A stretch of 64,000 nucleotides of DNA from Elusimicrobiota bacterium. GTDB lineage: Bacteria; Elusimicrobiota; Elusimicrobia; FEN-1173. How positions within the stretch are numbered: the stretch's first letter is position 1; the number at the start of each line of letters is the position of its first letter. The notes beneath the pieces are model-generated. The model saw only the letters and a list, made by a program, of their open reading frames with translations, was not told where the DNA came from and searched no databases. Of the stretch, positions 26,514-36,595 are shown one piece after another. Both the position numbers and the translations under genes were made by a program. The stretch is from contig JADJZR010000014.1 of NCBI GenBank assembly GCA_016715645.1, positions 46,609 through 110,608 of the forward strand. The letters run 5' to 3'.

Positions 26514-28001
26514 TCAGAGGGTTCCGGCGGTCAGTTTTTCGACGGTTTGGCGAATTCGTTGGAGGGAGCGTTCGCGCCCCAAAACTTCCAGCATATGGAA
26601 CAAGCTGGGTCCCTGGGTTCGACCAGAAACCGAAACGCGCACCGGGTGGTAAACAGCGGCATTTTTTATCCCCCTTTTAAGCGCCACGGCCTTGGCGGCT
26701 TCCTCGGTGGATATCGCCGTAAACGCCGGAAGCGCGGAGAAGGTCTCGACCGCCTCTTTTAAGACCTCCGGCACATCGGGTTTCTTTAAAACTTTCTCAA
26801 CCGACGCCGGATCATAGACCACGTCTTTAAAGAAAAAGTCGATCAGGTTCGGCACGTCCGTCAAATGCTTGATCTTTTCATGCTCCAACGCGACGGCCGC
26901 CTCGATCTCTGATCGACGAGATTCTTCTTGGCCGTTTAAAAATCCCGCTTTCTGAATGAACGGCATGGCCCGGTCCACCAGTTCCCCGATCGACATCTTG
27001 CGGATGTATTCCCCGTTCATCCAGATCAACTTGTTCGGATCAAAAATGGCGGGGCTTTTTCCGCACCGCTCAACGGTAAATTTCCGTGTTAGTTCTTCCT
27101 GCGTAAAAAGATCCTGGCTGTCTTCGGTCGACCATCCCAACAAAGCCAAATAATTGCGCGTGGCTTCCGGCAGGTACCCGGCGTCGCGGTATTCTTCGAC
27201 GGCGGTAGCGCCGTGGCGTTTGGACAAACGCTGGCCATCGGGCCCCAAAATCATGGAGAGATGGGCAAACACCGGGGGCGTCCAACCCAAGGCGTTGTAG
27301 CACAACACTTGCCGAGGCGTGTTGGACAAGTGATCATCCCCCCGAATCACATGGGAGATTTCCATCAGGTGATCATCCACCACACAAGCGAAGTTGTAGG
27401 TGGGTATCCCGGACGTTTTGAGAATAATGAAGTCTTCGATTAAATCGTTTTCCCATTTCATCGGCCCGCGAATCAGATCCGAAAACTCCACCAATCCGAC
27501 CGAAGGGGTTTTGAAACGGATGGTGTAGGAACGACCCTCTTTGATGAGATCGTCACGCTGGGCGGGTGTGAGGTCCCGATAGGGGCTGACAAACTTGGGG
27601 GCCTTTTTCAGAAGAGCCGCGCGCTCTTTGGATTTTTGGACTTCTTCCGGAGTGGCGAAACAATAGAAGGCTTTTCCCGCGGCCACCAGTTCATCCGCGT
27701 ATTTTTTGTAATGAACCAACCTCTGCATCTGGAAATAAGGGCCGAAGGCCCCCTTGACGGCGTTGGGGTCGGAGGACGAGGTCGGGCCTTCGTCCCAGTC
27801 AAGTCCCAACCACTTCATCCCATTAAAAATGGCGTCCACGGACTCTTGGGTGGACCGTGTCTCGTCGGTGTCTTCAATGCGGAGGATAAAGGTGCCGCCG
27901 GTGTGGCGGGCGAAGAGCCAGTTAAACAAAGCGGTGCGAGCGCCGCCGATGTGCAAAAACCCTGTTGGAGACGGGGCAAACCGAACGCGAACGGGAGACA
28001 T
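26514..28001 (-). CDS. gltX: Glutamyl-tRNA synthetase
   Basis: The 495-residue class I synthetase has the HIGH-type motif FAPSPTGFLHIGGARTALFNWL and the KMSKS variant LSKRHGAT. The zinc-less middle region, LIRGPMKWEND and HLSMILGPDGQ are typical of the discriminating or non-discriminating GluRS family. Whether tRNA-Gln is also charged (needing GatCAB) cannot be told here. Start and hisG stop share one base (TAATG), so the two genes are coupled. Confidence 0.96.
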   Translation of the reverse strand: MSPVRVRFAPSPTGFLHIGGARTALFNWLFARHTGGTFILRIEDTDETRSTQESVDAIFNGMKWLGLDWDEGPTSSSDPNAVKGAFGPYFQMQRLVHYKKYADELVAAGKAFYCFATPEEVQKSKERAALLKKAPKFVSPYRDLTPAQRDDLIKEGRSYTIRFKTPSVGLVEFSDLIRGPMKWENDLIEDFIILKTSGIPTYNFACVVDDHLMEISHVIRGDDHLSNTPRQVLCYNALGWTPPVFAHLSMILGPDGQRLSKRHGATAVEEYRDAGYLPEATRNYLALLGWSTEDSQDLFTQEELTRKFTVERCGKSPAIFDPNKLIWMNGEYIRKMSIGELVDRAMPFIQKAGFLNGQEESRRSEIEAAVALEHEKIKHLTDVPNLIDFFFKDVVYDPASVEKVLKKPDVPEVLKEAVETFSALPAFTAISTEEAAKAVALKRGIKNAAVYHPVRVSVSGRTQGPSLFHMLEVLGRERSLQRIRQTVEKLTAGTL

Positions 28002-28873
28002 TAGTAAATGATTTTGTTCAGCGGATATTCGATGATGCCTTCCGCTCCGGCGCGTTTCAGCGCGGGGATATTTTTCTTAATTTCTTTTTCGGGCATGATC
28101 ACTTCCAACGCCACCCAGCCCTTTTCCGTCAACTGGGAAACGGTGGGCTTGCGAAGAGCCGGAAGAAGAGCGGTCACGGCGGCCAAGTTGGCCTCTTTCA
28201 AATTCATTTTAATGCCGACCAACCCCTCGGCGGCGAGGGCGCCTTTCAACAAGATCGCCATATTTTCAATTTTTTCCCGTTTCCACGGATCGGCCCAGGC
28301 CTTTTCATTGCAGATAAACCGGGTGGAAGAAGTCAACAATTCCTCCACGATACGCAAGTGGTTGGCCCGCAAGGAAGACCCGGTCTCCGTTAGTTCGACG
28401 ATCGCGTCCACAAATCGCCCCGCCTTGGCCTCGGTGGCGCCCCAGGAAAACTCGACTTTGGCCTTAACTTTATTTTTGGCCAAGTATTTTTTGACGATAT
28501 TGACGACCTCGGTGGCAATACGCTTACCCTGCAAATCCTTGACGGACTTGATGGGCGAAGATTCCGGCACACACAACACCCAACGAACGGGCCGAAACCC
28601 CGACTTGGCGTAAAGCAGTTCGCAGACTTCGCGGACTTTAGCGCCCGATTCCATAATCCAGTCTTTGCCGGTCAGCCCCGCGTCAAACACGCCGTCCTCG
28701 ACGTAGGTCGCCATTTCCTGGGAACGAACCAACATAATTTCCAACTCATCGTCGTCGGAGGTAGGGAAGTAGGACCGATCGGACGCATTCACCCGAATGC
28801 CGGCCTTTTTAAAAAGTTCGATGGTGGACTCTTGCAAACTGCCCTTGGGCATACCGAGCTTGAGTTTTTTCAT
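28001..28873 (-). CDS. hisG: ATP phosphoribosyltransferase, long form
   Basis: HisG joins ATP and PRPP in the first step of histidine synthesis. From MKKLKLGMPKGSLQ (GGAG five bases upstream) it has 290 residues. It has the catalytic segments FDAGLTGKDW and ATEVVNIVKKYL, and VELTETGSSLRANHL, the PRPP-binding loop. The last ~80 residues (EVIMPEKEIKKNIPALKRAGAEGIIEYPLNKI) are the ACT-like regulatory domain of the long, feedback-inhibited form that does not need HisZ. No other his gene is adjacent; gltX follows. Confidence 0.95.
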   Translation of the reverse strand: MKKLKLGMPKGSLQESTIELFKKAGIRVNASDRSYFPTSDDDELEIMLVRSQEMATYVEDGVFDAGLTGKDWIMESGAKVREVCELLYAKSGFRPVRWVLCVPESSPIKSVKDLQGKRIATEVVNIVKKYLAKNKVKAKVEFSWGATEAKAGRFVDAIVELTETGSSLRANHLRIVEELLTSSTRFICNEKAWADPWKREKIENMAILLKGALAAEGLVGIKMNLKEANLAAVTALLPALRKPTVSQLTEKGWVALEVIMPEKEIKKNIPALKRAGAEGIIEYPLNKIIY

Positions 28874-28904
28874 AAGGACTCCGATTAAATCAAATTGGGG
28901 ATTG

Positions 28905-28913
28905 ATTCTAGCA
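28905..28913 (-). promoter_or_regulatory. Extended -10 promoter of hisG-gltX
   Basis: On the minus strand TTTGCTAGAAT is an extended -10 (TG-n-TAGAAT) about 31 bases before the hisG ATG. No good -35 lies 17 bases further up. The identical string TTTGCTAGAAT occurs before tRNA-Gln. Confidence 0.6.
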
Positions 28914-28918
28914 AATAA

Positions 28919-28956
28919 CTCGCCCTCCCCCACTGGAGGAACAAGGGGAGGGCGAG
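28919..28956 (-). terminator. Strong hairpin after the 28975-36569 operon
   Basis: CTCGCCCTCCCC and GGGGAGGGCGAG form a 12-bp perfect stem with a 14-base loop, followed on the minus strand by TTATTTG. The T tract is weak, so termination may be partial and the hisG promoter lies inside its tail. Confidence 0.65.
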
Positions 28957-28974
28957 AAAAGAAGCGGCCTGCTG

Positions 28975-31092
28975 TTACGCCGCGGCCAAAGCTTGGCGCA
29001 CCGCCCGAATATTTTTTTGGGCTTCATCCAATGGAGCGGAAAGATAGAGACCTTCAAAAACGCCGATGATCATCCGCACGGCAATGGAGGCCGGAACATC
29101 CGATCGGTCCCAGGTAAGGGAAGTTCCAACTCCGGTGAGCACATCGACCCCCCCCGCAAAGCCGCTCATATCCACTTGGGCTGAACCCAATAGTGCCCCG
29201 ATCCGAACGACCTGGACGATTCCGTCCTCATTTCGATCAACCACGTCAGCCCCCAGGTTGTCCAGATAAACCCAGCGAGACAAAGGGATGGTCTCGTCGG
29301 TCAACGTCGACCCCATTTCCAGATGCGCCTGCCTCCATGCCTTCAGGGCAGCCTCCCATTTTGTTTGCTGTGCGGGATTGCGCACCACGACGACCGGGGC
29401 CGGCTCGCCCCGCGCCACACGCTCCAACGCCTCCGCCCAATCTCCCAAAAGGGACGAGTCAAAGTTCGCTTCAGAAAGATTGATTACCGGCAAAGCGCCC
29501 GGGGCGAAAACCGGCGCATGGCTTGTCTTCCATCCCGAAGCCCGCCGGGCCAGCCGGGTGAGGGCCCGTCCCGCCCTCGCCGAGAGCGGATCTTGTTGAA
29601 AAAGAGCCCGCGTCCGCCGGTAGTCATCATAAAGCGCCCTGTCTTGGGGGGGACCTTTCTGAGCCCATTTTTCGCCCGCCACCGCCCCATACCCCAAAGC
29701 CAAGGCCAGTTGTTGATCGGTCTGATCCAAACCGGAAAGCGATGCCTGATCGATGAACCCGGTCAACGCGACAGCGGCGTCGCGGGCCGAGCCCTCTCCA
29801 AACTCATTGATCGCTCCCGCCATCAATCGTCGATGTAAAACATCCCCCGGACGATAGGGGGGTTTCCCCTCTTTCATCACCCGATCTGCCATGTCCCCAA
29901 GAACCGGAATAGGTTGACCCATTGAAGATAAGAGCCCTTGAACGCGGTCAGCCAGCGGTTGCATTGCGGTCATGGTTTCTGTGTGGCTCCCGGTTTTTTC
30001 CGCGGGATCGGTCACATCAACCGGCGGGTTTGCTGAGAGATATTGAGCGCTCACCCACACTGAAGTTTTTGGGTTATCCAGAGGCGCCACACGGACCCAT
30101 TTCCCTTGAGTCATGAGCACCGCCACCTCCGCTCCCCTGGAAAGGTTCGGCATTCTAAAAACCGGCGTCTTAAGCAACGGCACACTCCGAACCACCGTCA
30201 TCCGCCCCCCCGACGCTTCCCGAACATATCGACTGTTCACCCACCCCCGCTTGCCCGACCCCGCCGACACCAAAACCCAAGCCCCTTTTCGCCCAACAAC
30301 TTTCACTGAATAATGGGCCCCCACCCGCCCGATCACTTGCTTTATATCGGAAGGATTGCGATCAAATGACAGGAGGGGGGTCTTTTTCGTATTCACAAAA
30401 GCCCTCGGAGAATTTGCAGGAACTTCAATAACAGGCCGCTGGGCATCCAAAATGGAACTCGTAAAACTGACGTCTGAAACCAGCGCAACGTTAAAAGTTT
30501 GACGCACTCCATTTTCGACAGAAGAGATAAAGGCCTCCTTCCCGTTAGAAGAAGTCAAAATAATTGAAGCGCATAGGACAACCATAAATTGAAAGAGTCG
30601 TCGAATAACTCGTCCAATAACGTTAACAATTCCATTTCCATCTTGATCCCCCCCCTTCTGGTCCGATACTTGGGGGATGGTGGCCCGAAGGGACGGTTGA
30701 GGGACCTGGGCAGTTGCGAAAGAAGACGACGGCTCTTCGGATGAGTGTTCCAAGTTCCCCCGGGTTTCCGCCAACGTCGCACGGGGGGCCGCCGGCACGC
30801 CGTTGACATAAAAAGCCCGCGGGCTGAATTTCTCGACGGACACGGAGATGGGTTTGCCCACCTGAGTGGTAAAGATATTGGCCCGTCCGTGGGTCTCGGC
30901 AATATCCCAGGCGAACAACGGAACCTGAAATTTCCCCAACGAAACAACGCGAACAAGAAACAAAATAGGCCAAGCGACCCATCTCAAAACACGTATAAAC
31001 GCGTTGGTCATATCCCGCGTTCGAGCGGCATTCGCGTGGAAAATAACAATAAACGCCATCAAACGCTCAATCGAAAACACGCGGGATTCCAA
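28975..31092 (-). CDS. Membrane-anchored protein with two SH3b-like domains
   Basis: The open frame starts at a TTG 5 bases after the upstream stop; ATGs at 31057-31059 and 31009-31011 are alternatives, the latter giving a shorter N-terminus. An N-terminal hydrophobic helix (VLRWVAWPILFLVRVVSLG) and a second at about residues 165-183 flank a serine/proline-rich stretch. Two bacterial SH3-like domains follow (IGRVGAHYSVKVVGRKGAWVLV, then LSRGAEVAVLMTQGKWVRV), which usually bind cell wall or peptides. The C-terminal ~300 residues are alanine-rich helices ending in a Rossmann-like alternation, function unknown. It is co-transcribed with the giant gene 31098-36569 and is probably its envelope partner. 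Confidence 0.6.
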   Translation of the reverse strand: MESRVFSIERLMAFIVIFHANAARTRDMTNAFIRVLRWVAWPILFLVRVVSLGKFQVPLFAWDIAETHGRANIFTTQVGKPISVSVEKFSPRAFYVNGVPAAPRATLAETRGNLEHSSEEPSSSFATAQVPQPSLRATIPQVSDQKGGDQDGNGIVNVIGRVIRRLFQFMVVLCASIILTSSNGKEAFISSVENGVRQTFNVALVSDVSFTSSILDAQRPVIEVPANSPRAFVNTKKTPLLSFDRNPSDIKQVIGRVGAHYSVKVVGRKGAWVLVSAGSGKRGWVNSRYVREASGGRMTVVRSVPLLKTPVFRMPNLSRGAEVAVLMTQGKWVRVAPLDNPKTSVWVSAQYLSANPPVDVTDPAEKTGSHTETMTAMQPLADRVQGLLSSMGQPIPVLGDMADRVMKEGKPPYRPGDVLHRRLMAGAINEFGEGSARDAAVALTGFIDQASLSGLDQTDQQLALALGYGAVAGEKWAQKGPPQDRALYDDYRRTRALFQQDPLSARAGRALTRLARRASGWKTSHAPVFAPGALPVINLSEANFDSSLLGDWAEALERVARGEPAPVVVVRNPAQQTKWEAALKAWRQAHLEMGSTLTDETIPLSRWVYLDNLGADVVDRNEDGIVQVVRIGALLGSAQVDMSGFAGGVDVLTGVGTSLTWDRSDVPASIAVRMIIGVFEGLYLSAPLDEAQKNIRAVRQALAAA

Positions 31093-31097
31093 TAGAC

Positions 31098-34000
31098 TTA
31101 GTACCCGCCGTTCGAATCACCCCCGGCGATCTTATCCAAACCCTCCGCATCTTCTTGAGCGAGAACAGTAAAGGCATTGAATTTTCCGTCCGCCGGCGGA
31201 AAATGGCCCAAGGCAAAAGCCTCGGCTGTTGAATTGATGCTCAAAGAACCCCGCAGTTGAGTGGAGATCATTTGTGCCATAGCGCTCGTCCTGGCCTGCA
31301 TGGGCATTCCCTTGAATATGACATCTCCCCGTTTAACAGCAGGGTTTGCCTCATCGATAAACCCTTCCCGGCTGGACCCCGTAATAAATTCACCCCAGGA
31401 AGCCCACCCATAACTTAGCGAAAACAATTTGCGAAGGTAGGCCCGTATGGTGAGATGAACGAAACGAGTGTCGCCCAGGAAAAGAGTGGGAGCTGAGACA
31501 TAACGCCCCCACAAAGGCCGCCGCTGAACCAGCCGAACCAGAAACGCCGCGACGAAATAGGCCATGGCAAAGTAAGGAACCTGCCAATACGTAACAATAA
31601 AATGCCCCAGGGTGGTCGCATCCGAAAACAGGGCCCATTGAGAGAGAGAGAAAAGAACGTCAAACCCCCCTTGGATGGGATTTCCCCCGATGAACAAAAC
31701 CAAAAAAAGGTGGCCCAAGGCCAAGGGCGTGGCAATCAAAAATTCCGTCAAACGCTGACTGTAGCGGTGCCCCACGGCCACCAACTCTTTGTGTTCCCGC
31801 GCATCTACTTTCTGCCCTTTGCGATTGATTCCAAAAATGGATTCAGCCCTTTCTTGAAGATGCGCCTGCCCCTGTTTAAGACGACGAATGGTGTCATCGT
31901 CTGGCGCTCTCCCAAACTTTTTATGTTTGGCTTTTTCGGCGATTGTGATTAATAAATGGGAGAGTGTCATTTCCGTTGCCAAGGGGACCACGGGCTTTGG
32001 CTCATCCAACCGCCAACCGGCGTGGGTCACAAAAAGACGCCGGTTGCTTTTTGCTGAAGCCTTATAACTTTGCCCCAAGGCCTGGCCCAAGGGAACAGAA
32101 TCGACCAGCCCCGCCATGCCAAAGACAGGTCCGCACCGTCCCTGTTGGTGTAAAGCATTTAAGAATGACACATCGTCGACGGTATGAAAATATTGCCCAG
32201 AATGACTGACAGCCAGGACAATGGTGTTGGGCCCAACGGCAAACTCTTCGGGGTCATCCGAAAACGCCTTGGAATCAACCGCCTCCACCTTCAACCCCGG
32301 AAACACCTTTTTCAGGTCTGTCGTGAAATGCTCTGCCGCGAAAAGGCCGTATTCCGCCCCCAACACCAAAACGTCAATCTGATTTTTAAAGGCGGGGTCC
32401 CCCGGATAGCGAGTCAAAGCGCGCACCCGAGCCCGCTCCAACACCGCTCCGGCAAAATCCTCCGCCGCCCCAAGATTGGGACTTCCGGGATTTTCACCTC
32501 CCCAATCCGCATTAATGGTGGCCAACACTTTCGGGACATCGTTTAGGGTATCCAACACCAGGTCAGACGACTGCGCCACCGACACCCCGCCGCTCAAATT
32601 TTTATTCCCTTTCGTCCCAACCCACCCCCGGCCTCCTTCTTCCATGCTCTGGGACGCCCACCGTTCCAAATTTTCCGCCGTCAACGGGTGCCGCCCAACC
32701 AATTCTGTCCCGCCCAGATCCGGTAACGGGGCCGACCCAAGCAACTCGAATCCATTTGGAAACGCCACCGAGTTGGGGATATCCCCCTCCCCAATTTTAA
32801 AATGGGCCACCTCCCCATTTTCCAAAAAATAAATGTAGGGAAGAAGTTCCGTGATCTGATCGTTCCCTGGGGTTCCCGCCGCTTTAACGGAAGCCAGTTC
32901 AGACGCATAAACAAGCATTTCCGTTTCCGGGTCAACACCGATGTAGAGCGGTTGTTTAAACGAGCCAAACACAATTTCGCCCGGATAAAGGGAAGACGCG
33001 AGAACCACGCCGAAGGTCCCATCCGCCCGGTCCGAGAAAAATCGCCCCGCCTCTTGCAAGTCATTAAAAAAGAAGTAATGCAGGGCCCGGTCCACCAAAA
33101 GTTCTTTTTTTTCGTGGCTCATTCCGAGCGTATCCAAACGGGTCGCGTTCAACACCTGATCCCTGAGGTCATTAATGCTTGAACTATTTTCGTTATACAC
33201 ATCCTGAAGGGTCCGACAACCCGCCACGTGGGCTCGCTTTAACCACTCTTCAAAAACCTTATCCACCGAACGTCCGATTTCTCGCACGTTCGATGGGCTC
33301 ATCACATCGTCGATGGAGTCGGCCACATCCACCGCATAGGCCAACCGGAAAGAAGCCCCCCATTGGCCTTGAGTCAAAAGAAGCTCAAGCATTCCGGCGA
33401 TTTTTGGCGAATCCCCTTGGGACGGATCTCCCCGCCCCAACGTTTTGGTTAACCACCAAGCCAAAGGTCCATTGTTCGCAATAGGCGCTTCGCCTTTGCG
33501 ACGAACCCAGGCATCAAAATCCCCGTTGTGCGAGATAATCTGCTGAGAGACTTTCCGAACAATTTCAGTTTTCCCCCCTTCCCCCACAGTCCACACCCTG
33601 GCCTTCCGGGGAAAAACAGCGTTCCAAAACCCCTCCACCAACCCCCAAACGAACGGGTGGGCATTTCCCATTTTAGACGGCCCACCGGTAGCAAACCGAG
33701 CGTGGTCAATTTCCTCGACAAAGTTGTCAAGCGGCCGAGCCCCTGTCGCCCGCCGCCGCCCTATTTCTCCTCTAAAAGACGTCCGAAGCGCCTGGTCCAT
33801 TTTGGCCCGTTTCGGATTCAACAACCGTGCCCGAACAAATCCCTTCGTTCCCAAAATCGAACGCCCGCCCGATTGCCCTCCACGGACAATAATTTGTTTC
33901 CACATGCGAGCCAAAATGGCATCGACATTTATCGGCAAGATTCCTCGGTCCGTTGGCCACCTTTTCCCCAACACACCCAAGTTCCCGCAATAAAGCGCAT

Positions 34001-36569
34001 CGCCAATGCCGGAGAGGGCCATTCTAAAATCCGAAACAGACGCCATCGCCACCCACAGATTCACACCGCCCGCAACGGTCAACAATAAGGATTGAACGCT
34101 CCCCGCATCCGCCACCAATGCGAGCGGCGCCACCATCGCAATGGCCCCCAGGTTTACAAGAGGCCCCACGAGGGCCGTCACCCGCGTTTTCCACCCTTCG
34201 GTCAAATTTTCCACTTTTATCTGAGGCGCAGTAGCGGCGGGCGAAAGAAGCGGAATAAAAATGTCGGAAAAAGGGATGATTTGTTTTAAAGAAATTTTTT
34301 CAGAATAGCGGGCATAACTTTCTCGAACCGAAGGCCCGCCCAACCACTGGAGAAGGAGGGCATGGCCCATTTCGTGCAAATGAAGGGACCCCAAGATAAT
34401 TCCCCGAACCGAAATTCCGCCGAACACAATCCCCGCTACAAGGCCCATCGCAAAAACGGGCGGCGAAAGCGCGCTTCCCCAATAAAGAACCACAAATCCC
34501 ACGGCGGTGATCAATTCCGGGATGATGGAAGTGATATTCCTCCCTCCCAACGCATAACGGACATCCCCGACCTGGCCCTCCTCAACAACTTTTCCGCCCC
34601 GCTCCGTAATTCCCGCCCCCGCTCCTCCCGTATCCAAAAGAAGCAGGGTGCGGCTGTTAAAGAACCGTATTTCCAAAATCCCTTTCACACGATGAACAAC
34701 CGCACGGCCAAGTCTCCCAAACCGTTCGTTCCACAAGTCCACAAAACTTTCCAACTTTCCGCTGGCGGCCGCCAAAGCCGATCCGTAAACAATTTCCCCA
34801 TTCGCTAATGCTTTCGCGGCTGGGTGAAACGAATGGTTTTGGTCAGCCACCGCCACAGCCGTCGCCGACGGCGGGTTCATAAACAAGCGATCCCCCAAAA
34901 GAAGTTTTTCCAATGGAGTTCGCGTAGGGGCGAACGCCCCCAAATACCCCGCCGCGGAATTTGGGACCGCGTCGATGCGGGGAGTCAAAACCACGTGAGA
35001 AATATTTTTATCAGCCAACCGTTTTTCCAACGCCGGCCCATGAAACCCGCCCGTCACCAACACGACGGTGGTGGCCCCCCGTTGCCGAGCGTGGGTCAAC
35101 GCATTTTCCAGCAACGTGTTGTTGCGCGCGGTGGCCGCTTCAAAAAACGCCGCAAACCGAGGCAAATTCGACTGCAAAACCTCCGCCGGCTCCCGAGGAA
35201 TTCCAAGTGTAACCGCCCGTTCAACCAACCGCGACAGCTCCCCCCGACGCATTTCAAACAGTGCCCATTCCCGCGGGGTCATGGCCCGTTGCAGAGCCCG
35301 TTCGGCCAACCGAAGATCTTTGGTCCATTCCACCAACGGAGCGCAATCCCCAACAGCCAACCGCGCGTAAGCGCGTTCTTCCAAAACCTCCATCTCATCC
35401 ATCAGCGCCACCACATCAATTCCGTCGGCCACCGAGACGTATTCAATGTAGGATTGGAACGCGGGGTAGGCCGACACCGGCACCCCTTTCGCGAGAGCCA
35501 AACTGACCAACTCTTTGTAATAGTCTTTGGCCGATAAAGAACCCGCCCGAAACGCGGTGGTTTCCCGCACGAGAGAATTAAGTTCAAAGGGCGACAACCG
35601 AGGCGAGACCCGTTCAATAAAAGCCGCCCGAGCCTGTTCCACGTCCGAAAACGAAAGGCGGTCTTCTTTAGACTTCGCCTCCATAAACCGCCTCACCTGA
35701 CTTCCCTGCCCACTCGCCCCAGCCTCGTCCCAAACAACTTTCACATACTTAGCCAAATCTCCCCGATCCTCATGGCGCGATTGAACTTCACGATCCAAGT
35801 TCTTAACAGCAGTCGAAAACAAACGTGTTTGCCGTTGGGAGGTTTCTTTCTTCAATGTTTGAAGAGCCGCCTGACTTTCCACCTCAATTGCCAACGTGTC
35901 CCGATAAGCCTGAACATTCGCGTCATAAAGGGCGGCGTCTTCCACACCCCAAAAATCCGGCATTTTTTCCGTTGTAAGCCCATAGGATTCAGGCCCGTTT
36001 AAAAACCCTTTTTTCAAAAGATGGTCCACCAACTGAGCCTGCCCCGCACCCGGCAACAGGTTCCGATGCCGCTCCAAATCAAAAGCTCCGGAGGTCCCCT
36101 CAACGCCCACCACCATTTTGCCCTGTGCGCCCACCTGATCCAACAACCGGGCCACGTTTTTCTGGGCGGAATAAATCCCATGCGCGTCCATCACCAGAAG
36201 GACCCGAAGTTCCCCCCCCGACGGGCCCTCATAAACCGCCCGAACATCGGCAAAAGGGCTCACAACCGCGCGAGCCCAATGAGGCGATGAGGAAGTGGAA
36301 AGGGATAACAGGGACGGCGCGATGGGACGTAAGACCCGCCCTGTCTCGTTGAAGACCGTGGGCTGGGCCAAAGAAAGTTGGGCGAGGAGAGTCGGTTCCG
36401 CCGGCCCTCGTTTTAAAAGGCGGGAGGAAGCGTTGGCCCGCTCTTCCCAAAAAGTGGCCTCCGCGGCATTGGCGCCCAGGGAAGAAAACAAAAACGCCCC
36501 CGCCGTAACAACCGCCACCCCTTGATTAACACAAAACGCCAACGACTTTTTTCGGACGCGCGTATTCAT
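31098..36569 (-). CDS. Giant secreted/membrane protein: Tiki-like module, M50-like protease, GATase-II and SIS regions
   Basis: The ATG at 36567-36569 follows AAGGAG and gives 1,823 residues with a signal peptide (about 1-36). Residues ~115-560 form the module shared with two other genes here (VMDAHGIYSAQKN, GVEGTSGAF, VTGGFHGPALEKRL). Hydrophobic helices lead to HEMGH (732-736) and GPLVN (802-806), the HExxH and NPxG/GPxxN-like elements of M50 site-2 proteases. Next are GlmS-type glutaminase strands (RFATGGPSKMG about 958, ISHNGDFDAW about 1012, YASELASVKAAG about 1220) without a visible N-terminal cysteine. A SIS domain follows (VSHSGQYFHTVDD, about 1454). The C-terminus has three or more membrane helices. 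Each domain call is by motif; the combination is unfamiliar. Fed by a structured leader and promoter at 36596-36757. Confidence 0.65.
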   Translation of the reverse strand: MNTRVRKKSLAFCVNQGVAVVTAGAFLFSSLGANAAEATFWEERANASSRLLKRGPAEPTLLAQLSLAQPTVFNETGRVLRPIAPSLLSLSTSSSPHWARAVVSPFADVRAVYEGPSGGELRVLLVMDAHGIYSAQKNVARLLDQVGAQGKMVVGVEGTSGAFDLERHRNLLPGAGQAQLVDHLLKKGFLNGPESYGLTTEKMPDFWGVEDAALYDANVQAYRDTLAIEVESQAALQTLKKETSQRQTRLFSTAVKNLDREVQSRHEDRGDLAKYVKVVWDEAGASGQGSQVRRFMEAKSKEDRLSFSDVEQARAAFIERVSPRLSPFELNSLVRETTAFRAGSLSAKDYYKELVSLALAKGVPVSAYPAFQSYIEYVSVADGIDVVALMDEMEVLEERAYARLAVGDCAPLVEWTKDLRLAERALQRAMTPREWALFEMRRGELSRLVERAVTLGIPREPAEVLQSNLPRFAAFFEAATARNNTLLENALTHARQRGATTVVLVTGGFHGPALEKRLADKNISHVVLTPRIDAVPNSAAGYLGAFAPTRTPLEKLLLGDRLFMNPPSATAVAVADQNHSFHPAAKALANGEIVYGSALAAASGKLESFVDLWNERFGRLGRAVVHRVKGILEIRFFNSRTLLLLDTGGAGAGITERGGKVVEEGQVGDVRYALGGRNITSIIPELITAVGFVVLYWGSALSPPVFAMGLVAGIVFGGISVRGIILGSLHLHEMGHALLLQWLGGPSVRESYARYSEKISLKQIIPFSDIFIPLLSPAATAPQIKVENLTEGWKTRVTALVGPLVNLGAIAMVAPLALVADAGSVQSLLLTVAGGVNLWVAMASVSDFRMALSGIGDALYCGNLGVLGKRWPTDRGILPINVDAILARMWKQIIVRGGQSGGRSILGTKGFVRARLLNPKRAKMDQALRTSFRGEIGRRRATGARPLDNFVEEIDHARFATGGPSKMGNAHPFVWGLVEGFWNAVFPRKARVWTVGEGGKTEIVRKVSQQIISHNGDFDAWVRRKGEAPIANNGPLAWWLTKTLGRGDPSQGDSPKIAGMLELLLTQGQWGASFRLAYAVDVADSIDDVMSPSNVREIGRSVDKVFEEWLKRAHVAGCRTLQDVYNENSSSINDLRDQVLNATRLDTLGMSHEKKELLVDRALHYFFFNDLQEAGRFFSDRADGTFGVVLASSLYPGEIVFGSFKQPLYIGVDPETEMLVYASELASVKAAGTPGNDQITELLPYIYFLENGEVAHFKIGEGDIPNSVAFPNGFELLGSAPLPDLGGTELVGRHPLTAENLERWASQSMEEGGRGWVGTKGNKNLSGGVSVAQSSDLVLDTLNDVPKVLATINADWGGENPGSPNLGAAEDFAGAVLERARVRALTRYPGDPAFKNQIDVLVLGAEYGLFAAEHFTTDLKKVFPGLKVEAVDSKAFSDDPEEFAVGPNTIVLAVSHSGQYFHTVDDVSFLNALHQQGRCGPVFGMAGLVDSVPLGQALGQSYKASAKSNRRLFVTHAGWRLDEPKPVVPLATEMTLSHLLITIAEKAKHKKFGRAPDDDTIRRLKQGQAHLQERAESIFGINRKGQKVDAREHKELVAVGHRYSQRLTEFLIATPLALGHLFLVLFIGGNPIQGGFDVLFSLSQWALFSDATTLGHFIVTYWQVPYFAMAYFVAAFLVRLVQRRPLWGRYVSAPTLFLGDTRFVHLTIRAYLRKLFSLSYGWASWGEFITGSSREGFIDEANPAVKRGDVIFKGMPMQARTSAMAQMISTQLRGSLSINSTAEAFALGHFPPADGKFNAFTVLAQEDAEGLDKIAGGDSNGGY

Positions 36570-36595
36570 ACAATTTCTCCTTTTCCCCCCCGCCA

